Assembly: GCA_034509735.1 (NCBI GenBank)
Contig: JACGWO010000004.1
Coordinates: 16,535,395-16,599,394, forward strand
From: Sesamum alatum
Lineage: Eukaryota; Streptophyta; Magnoliopsida; Lamiales; Pedaliaceae
Direction: 5' to 3'
Length of the DNA stretch: 64,000 nt
Part shown: positions 57,546 through 64,000 of the stretch, piece after piece
Layout: the number at the start of each line of letters is the position of its first letter
Position numbering within the stretch: the first letter of the stretch is position 1
Position numbers and translations under genes: made by a program
Notes under the pieces: generated by a model
Seen by the model: only the letters and a program-made list of their open reading frames with translations
Database searches by the model: none
What the model was told of the DNA's origin: nothing

Positions 57546-59206
57546 CTATGTTTTCTGCGGAGCTGACTCGGTCCATCCGAACGTCACCCCACTAACCATC
57601 TCTCGGAGCAGATGGTAGCGTCTAAGAATATGCTTGGATCGGTGATGAGATCTCGGTTCCTTTGCTTGCGCTATAGCCCCGTTGTTATCGCAGAAGATAA
57701 CCACTGGCTCAGCGATGCTAGGTACTACACCCAACTCTTGGATATAGCTCTTCATCCAAACCGCCTCCTTAGCAGCTTCCGAAGCTGCTATGTATTCAGA
57801 CTCTGTGGTGGAGTCCGCCGTGGTAGCCAGCTTGGAACTCTTCCAAGCGACCACGCCACCATTAAGTCTGAACACATAACCAGACTGAGACTTGGCATCA
57901 TCGTCATCCGACTGGAAGCTAGCGTCGCTATAGCCTTCCAGTATCAACTCTCCACCGCCGTAGATCAAGAACATGTCCTTAGTCCTTTTTAGGTACTTCA
58001 GGATAGTCTTGACTGCACTCCAGTGTGCATCCCCGGCACACGACTGATATCGACTTGTTACGCTCAAAGCGAAAAGCCACATCAGGTCTAGTGCATTGAA
58101 CAGCATACTGTATGCTGCCTACGGCTGAAGCATAGGGGATGTCCAACATCCTTTTAAGCTCCTCATCAGTCTTAGGAGACTGCTTCTTGGATAACTTAAT
58201 TCCATGCCTCATTGGAAGGAATCCTCGTTTTGAGTTCTCCATCTTGAATCTCTTCAAGACTTTCTCAATGTACGAGTACTGGGCCATTCCTAACATCCTT
58301 CTAGACCTATCCCTGTAGATCTTGATGCCAAGGATGTAGGATGCCTTGCCCATATCCTTCATGGAGAATTGCGTTGACAACCAAGCTTTAGTGGTACCCA
58401 ACATCTTAGCGTCATTCCCAATGAGCAAGATGTCATCCACGTAAAGCACCAGAAACGCAACTGAGCTCCCACTGATCTTCTTGTATACACAAGGATCGGA
58501 CTCGTTCTTGGTGAAATCATATCCCCGTATGACTTCATCAAAACGTATGTTCCAGCTTCGGGAAGCTTGTTTGAGGCTATAGATGGACCTTTGGAGACGG
58601 CAGACCTTCTGCTCTTCTCCAACAGTTGTGAAACCTTCCGGCTGATCCATATAGATCTCTTCCTCTACGAAACCGTTGAGGAAAGCCGTTTTCACGTCCA
58701 TCTGCCATATTTCATAGTCATACCATGCTGCTATGGCAAGCAGTATCCGAATGGACTTGGCCATTGCTACGGGCGAGTAGGTTTCCTCAAAATCGACCCC
58801 GGGTCGTTGAGTATAACCTTTCGCCACAAGCTTGGCTTTGAAGGTTGTAACCTCCCCGTCAGCTCCAAGCTTACATTTGTAGACCCATTTACACCCTACG
58901 GGTTTAACCCCTTTGGGTGGATCTACTAGGGTCCAAATCTTGTTTGTACCCATCAAGTCCATCTCGGATTTCATGGCCTCAAGCCACTTGTCCGAATCGA
59001 TGTCCGACATCGCTTCTCCGTATGTCTTTGGATCATTATCCAACTGATCGGTCAGGCCCAGAAATCCATACCTATCAGGTGCATGGGATACACTGGCCAA
59101 CCTACGGAGGACTGGAACAATATCAATGGGAACCACTGGCTCAGATGTCACTGCCGCCTCTTGGAGTACCTCACTTGATTCCTCAAGGAGTACCTCATCG
59201 CGTCGA
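57546..59206 (-). pseudogene. copia RT and RNase H of A4
   Basis: Reading from 59206 on the minus strand: the end of integrase, RT with DVKTAFLNG and YVDDILLIGND (near 58440), and RNase H with YSDASFQSDDDDAKSQSGYVF and CDNNGAIAQAKEPRSHH (57900-57640). One frame change near 58050 splits RT from RNase H; otherwise it is well kept. The expected end of the protein near 57460 is altered. Confidence 0.88.
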
Positions 59207-61205
59207 TGAAAGAAACCGGTGGATCGTCCCGGGAATTGCGCGAATGCGGAAGCGCGATAAAACTAAACATACAAAAATTAAAGCATGCTTTTAATTTAAA
59301 AGAACACGCTCAAGGGGTGTGCCCTTGAGGTTCCCGGGCGTTCGGTGTATCTCATGATCATAAAGCATGTAAAGAAATCATGGAGGCCATAGAGTTTGAA
59401 AATTAAAGAGGGACGAAAAAAGTAAAACGAGACCTACCCGTTGTCGTTTTCGTCTTCAACGGCTACTCGCGTTGTTTCCCGTTTTGCACCGAGATCTCGT
59501 TCTTGAGACCCTCCAAATCGTGACACACGATCCACCCACGTATCTTGCACGTCGTGCTAGCAACGAACAAGTGTATATTTTTTGGAGTGGATGAATCAAC
59601 AACACGTTATCAATTAACGGTATTGATTCATCTAAGTTCTAATGTTCCAAGAACAAAAGAACTAAGAAAAATATTTTCTTGTTGGAGAAAGAGAGAGGGC
59701 GGACGAGAGGTAAGGAGAGGGGAGAGTGTGTGTTGTGTGTGTTTTCCAAGAATCATCATCCTTCAATAGTTGGAGGCTAGAGGTTTATATAGAGGAGGAG
59801 TTTAATCCTCTTTAAACTCCAACTCTAAGAACTCTAATTTGACTAGGATTTTGACCTAGTCAAAGTCCTAGTCAAACTAGTGTTTGACCTAGTCAAACAA
59901 ATCCTAGCCTTCCATCTCCCCTTTTCCATCTCAACCGTTGATTTTAATTTAATAGAATATTTAAAGCCCATTAAATATTCCAAAAGGCTAAAAGAATAAA
60001 TATAATATAATAAATAAATATTATTATTTATTCTAAGCCCATTAAATCAACCCTTTAATAAATCCTATTTATTAATTTAATTCCCTTTATCAAATAGAAG
60101 GAATTAATTTCTCCAAGAAAATATAGGACCCGATTAAATCTAATTTAATCATTCCTTTACTCCAATATTTAATTCCAAATTAAATACTAAGTGTGTGTGG
60201 ATAGTGTGTGACTCTTTAGGTTCACCTTTCAGCTAGACTTGGTCGGATTCCCAGAATCCGTCCGTTACCATGGGTGGCCATCTAGCAACGGTCCATGGCA
60301 CTAGAGACTAGGTGAAATATTCGGGGATGAACATTTAGGCTCTAACAGTACACTTGTCCTTCTGTCTTCGGTCTCATCACTTAGGGTCTAGGGCACGGAA
60401 AATGCAGGTACCCATTTTGGACCTAAGTGTCGGTCTGTCCTTATTAAACGCCGCAAGGGAAACCTTTCCCTTCTGTTCAGTTACTGTGGCCACAGTTTTT
60501 AGGGACAAGACACAGAGCATACATGAGACTCAACTGTCAATGCCTTTTGACAGGAGACAGATCCTTTCTTGGAAACTACTGTCACTTTGTGCACCCGAGC
60601 TGCACTAGACATGGCTTATGACTACTCAAGAGTATTTTGGCAATCTCTCACCATATCTAAGATACAGACCTGATGCACAGGTAAACTCAGCAGTTCCTCA
60701 AGTCAAAGGACTTGGCTTGTACCGTTGGAATCGGGAATACACGTCACACCTTGCTGACCATACTCAAGGTCCTCCGTAAGACGGTTCCCGCGAGTCACCT
60801 CAGTCAGCTGCTTCCTAGCATGCTGACCCACTAACACTGCTTAGACGACCTTCGTCACCCGTCGATGAAATACGACAGCAGATGCTTAGTGTAAGTCTCA
60901 AAGGGAATCCCGGTAACCATTTTCGGGATTCCTTGACTTGGAGATTTCCGGACTGATTCGGTAAGACTGATTTCATGGACCTACCTCCAAGCGTAGTCCC
61001 AGTCCCCGAAATCGTTTCTCAGTCCGTGGGCTTTGTTTGCGTAGTGAACAAAAATGTAAACGCAGATAAGTGAACGTAAACAAAGTATTGCCATATGAAT
61101 TTTCACTTCTTTATTCATAAATATTTTATCAAATACCAAAGAATTGTCTAGACATAGGTTACATATTCCTGCCAAAATTGGCTTACATGGTCACCTATTC
61201 TAACA
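59207..61205 (-). repeat. Family B LTR (3' LTR of B5)
   Basis: About 2.0 kb, TGTTAGAATAGGTGACC to GATCCACCGGTTTCTTTCA on the minus strand. The last 15 bases differ from B1. Confidence 0.9.
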
Positions 61206-61220
61206 ATCTCCCACTTGACC
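61206..61220 (-). other. Polypurine tract of B5
   Basis: The minus strand reads GGTCAAGTGGGAGAT next to the LTR. Confidence 0.8.
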
Positions 61221-61221
61221 T

Positions 61222-63150
61222 TTAAAGCCAATTGCCCATATGCTTAATCTCCATCTTCTCAAGATGTTGCGTATGAGCGCTCTGCGACATAGGCTTTGTC
61301 AGCGGGTCTGCTGTGTTGTCTGCCGAGTTGACTCGGTCCATCCGGACGTCACCTCTTCCTACCATTTCTCTAAGAAGATGGTAGCGTCTAAGAATGTGTT
61401 TGGAACGGTGATGAGATCTTGGTTCCTTTGCTTGCGCTATAGCGCCGTTGTTATCACAGAAGATGACAACGAGCTCGGCGATGCTAGGCACCACACCCAA
61501 CTCTTGGATGTAGTTTCTCATCCAAACTGCTTCCTTAGCAGCTTCTGAAGCTGCTATGTATTCATCCTCTGTGGTGGAGTCAGCAATGGTTGCTTGCTTG
61601 GAACTTTTCCAAGCTGCTACTCCTCCATTGAGTTTGAATACGTACCCCGATTGAGACTTGGCATCATCGTCATCAGACTGGAAGCTAGCGTCGCTAAAGC
61701 CTTCCAGAATTAGTTCTCCATTGCCATAGACTAGGAACATTTTCTTAGTCCTCCTTAGGTACTTAAGGATGCCCTTAACAACATTCCAATGTGCCTCTCC
61801 TGCGCAGGACTGATATCTGCTTGTCACGCTCAAAGTGTACGCAATGTCAGGCCTAGTGCAGTGGACCGCATATTGTATGCTACCTACGGCAGAAGCATAG
61901 GGGATGACCTTCATCCTTTCAAGTTCCTCATCAGTCTGTGGGGACTGTTTCTTGGATAACTTGATCCCATGCCTCATTGGAAGGAATCCTCGTTTGGAGT
62001 TGTCCATTCGATATCTCTTTAGGACTTTCTCCATATACGAGTTTTGGGTGAGTCCTAACATCCTTTTAGATCTGTCCCTGACAATCTGGATGCCTAGGAT
62101 GTAGGAGGCTTCACCCAATCCTTCATGGAAAACTGGGTTGACAACCATGCTTTTGTGTTTTCTAACATTCTAACGTCATTACCAATGAGCAGAATGTCAT
62201 CTACATAAAGCACTAGGAACACTATTGAGCTCCCACTGACCTTCTTGTATACACAAGGATCAGATTCGTTTTTTATGAAGTCATAACCCCGTATTACTTC
62301 ATCAAAGCGAATGTTCCAACTTCGGGAGGCTTGTTTGAGGCCATAGATGGACTTCTGGAGACAACAGACTTTTTGCTCTTCTCCAGTGACCGTGAAACCC
62401 TGCGGCTGATCCATATAGATCTCTTCTTCAACGAAACCGTTGAGGAAGGCCGTTTTCACGTCCATCTGCCATATCTCATAGTCATACCATGCTGCTATGG
62501 CGAGTAGAATCCGAATGGACTTAGCCATGGCTACTGGCGAGTAGGTATCCTCAAAATCGACCCCGGGTCGTTGAGTGTATCCCTTAGCTACAAGCCTAGC
62601 CTTAAAGGTTGTGACTTCTCCATCAACGCCAAGTTTGCGCTTGTAGACCCACTTACAGCCAACTGGCTTAACACCTTTCGGTGGATCTACAAGACTCCAG
62701 ACTTGGTTCTGGCTCATGGAGTCCATTTCGGCTTTCATGGCCTCAAGCCATTTCCCGGAGTTGATGTCAGACATCGCTTCTCCATAAGTCTTAGGATCGT
62801 TATCCAAAAGATCGGTCGCACCTAGAAAGCCATATCTCATTGGAGGTCTGGACTCTCTAGTGGACCTACGGAGAACGGGAACGTCAGTGGTGACTGTGGG
62901 CGCTGACTGTATCGGAGCCGGTGGTTCAGGAACCGGGGCTGGCTGTTCCTGAGGCTGTCCTTCATGCCTAGCATGTTGGACTTCTCGAGGTTGGTCAGCC
63001 CTTCGGCTGTTTATCCTGAATCCTCTAAGTGAGGGTTCCGCGGCCTCCTTTGATGACTGGATTCCATCACTTGATTCCTCAAGGATCAGCTCATCAGGTT
63101 GGATATCCTCCGGGAAGCCTTGCTCCAAGAACACTGCATTTCTTGAAACA
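61222..63150 (-). pseudogene. copia RT and RNase H of B5
   Basis: From 63134 on the minus strand: the proline-rich linker after integrase, RT with DVKTAFLNG and YVDDILLIGND (near 62195), then a single frameshift near 62100-62148. RNase H follows (FSDASFQSDDDDAKSQSGYVF, CDNNGAIAQAKEPRSHH) and ends in a normal C-terminus near 61222. With one visible lesion it is the youngest-looking pol here, but it lacks its 5' part within the window. Confidence 0.9.
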
Positions 63151-64000
63151 TGTTAGAATAGGTGACCATGTAAGCCAATTTTGGCGGGTATATGTAACCT
63201 ATGTCTAGACAATTATAGGTGTTTTGATAAATCATTAATGAATAAAGAAGTGAATTTTCATTTGGCATTACTTTGTTTGTGTTCACTTGCACCTATTTAT
63301 CCATATCTGTTCACTACGCAAACAAAGCCCACGGACTGAGAATCAATTTCGGGGACTGGGACTACGCTTGGAGGTAGGTCCATGGAATCAGTCTTCCCGA
63401 ATCAGTCCGGAAATCTCCAAGTCAAGGAATCCCGAAAATGGGTACCGGGATTCCATTTGAGACTTGCACTAAGCATCTGCTGTCGTGTTTCATCGACGGG
63501 TGACGAGGATCGTCTAAGCAGTGTTAGTGGGTTAGCATGCGAGGACGCAGCTGACTGAGGTGACTCGCGGGAACCGTCTTACGGAGGACCTTGAGTATGG
63601 TCTGCAAGGTATGACGAGTATTCCCGGTTCCAACGGTACAGGTCAAGTCCTTTGACTTGAGGAATTGCTGAGTTTACCTGTACATCAGGGCTGTATCTTA
63701 GGTATGGTGAGAGATTGCCAGAATTCTCTTTGGTAGTCATAAGCCATGTCTAGTGCAGTCCTGGTGTGCAAAAGTGACAGTAGTTTCCAAGAAAGGATCT
63801 GTCTCCTGTCAATAGGCTTTGACAGTTGAGTCTCATGTATACTCTAGGTCTTGTCCCTAAAACTGTGGCCACAGTGACTGAACAGAAGGGAAGGATTCCC
63901 TTGCGGCGTTTAGTGAGGACAGACCGACACTTGGGTCCAAAATGGGTACCTGCATTTTCCGTGCCCTAGACTCTAAGTGATGAGACCGAAGACAGAAGGA
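63151..64000 (+). mobile_element. Start of element B6: family B LTR, plus strand
   Basis: TGTTAGAATAGGTGACCATG starts at 63151 inside the B5 coding region, with target sequence AAACA (63146-63150). The first 850 bp of a B LTR are visible and then the window ends. Whether it is a full element or a solo LTR cannot be seen. Confidence 0.85.

Larger units (their letters stand above)
55216..59206 (-). mobile_element. Ty1/copia element A4 (family A), 3' part, inserted in A3
   Basis: The minus-strand element's 3' LTR (55216-57442) abuts A3 with target sequence TTGAG (55211-55215). Right of it come the polypurine tract, RNase H and RT on the minus strand, ending at 59206 where B5 is inserted. The 5' part lies beyond the window. 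Confidence 0.9.
59207..63150 (-). mobile_element. Ty1/copia element B5 (family B), 3' part, inserted in A4
   Basis: The 3' LTR (59207-61205), polypurine tract, RNase H, RT and the end of integrase on the minus strand. The target sequence on the left is GTCGA (59202-59206). It is cut at 63150 by insertion of B6. It is the least damaged coding sequence of the stack. Confidence 0.9.

Overview
This is plant nuclear DNA, most likely from a flowering plant and probably a eudicot; the species cannot be fixed from the window. The evidence is a split tRNA-rich/low-gene layout, Ty1/copia elements primed by initiator tRNA-Met, a Ty3/gypsy chromovirus, a plant-type nuclear tRNA-Phe, and an 11-exon gene for UTP4, a WD40 protein of the 90S pre-ribosome. 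Only two loci look functional: tRNA-Phe (13714-13786) and UTP4 (34332-41047). Most of the rest is nested, decaying transposon DNA.

Layout. 1-7542 is a minus-strand copia element of a family I call B (LTR about 2.0 kb). It sits inside the gag region of a plus-strand element of the related family A (LTR about 2.23 kb), whose remainder is 7543-13072. A short low-copy island with tRNA-Phe follows. 13975-19529 is another A element (A2), cut off by a deletion. 19540-22600 is a fragment of a 'putative gypsy-type transposase' gene split by a solo A LTR. 23541-25238 holds a GAA/TTC-rich tandem array and an LTR that is half A and half B. 25239-28616 is AT-rich and carries small DNA transposons. 28617-34133 is a complete but broken chromovirus whose LTR ends about 200 bp upstream of the UTP4 start codon. 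After UTP4 come a LINE remnant, minisatellites and a cluster of three unrelated host-gene fragments (43973-45133). From 45254 to the end of the window the elements are stacked like Russian dolls: gypsy-type transposase fragment, then B2, A3, A4, B5 and B6, each inserted in the one before it. Only the left flank of each layer is visible.

The most unusual signal is in the long untranslated leaders (about 1.7-2.4 kb) between LTR and gag in families A and B. All four leaders seen carry the same ordered module: a 17-19 nt hairpin whose stem covaries between families; a hairpin with a covarying stem and an invariant loop containing the palindrome CACGAGTCGTG; a second copy of that palindrome 80-82 nt downstream; and a TATAAATA box 97-107 bp before the gag start. 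Upstream of the module is a GC-rich island that varies from about 80 to 650 bp. This looks like a structured RNA leader, perhaps for dimerisation or packaging, plus a possible internal promoter. Functions are inferred; the base pairing and conservation were read directly from the sequence by eye.
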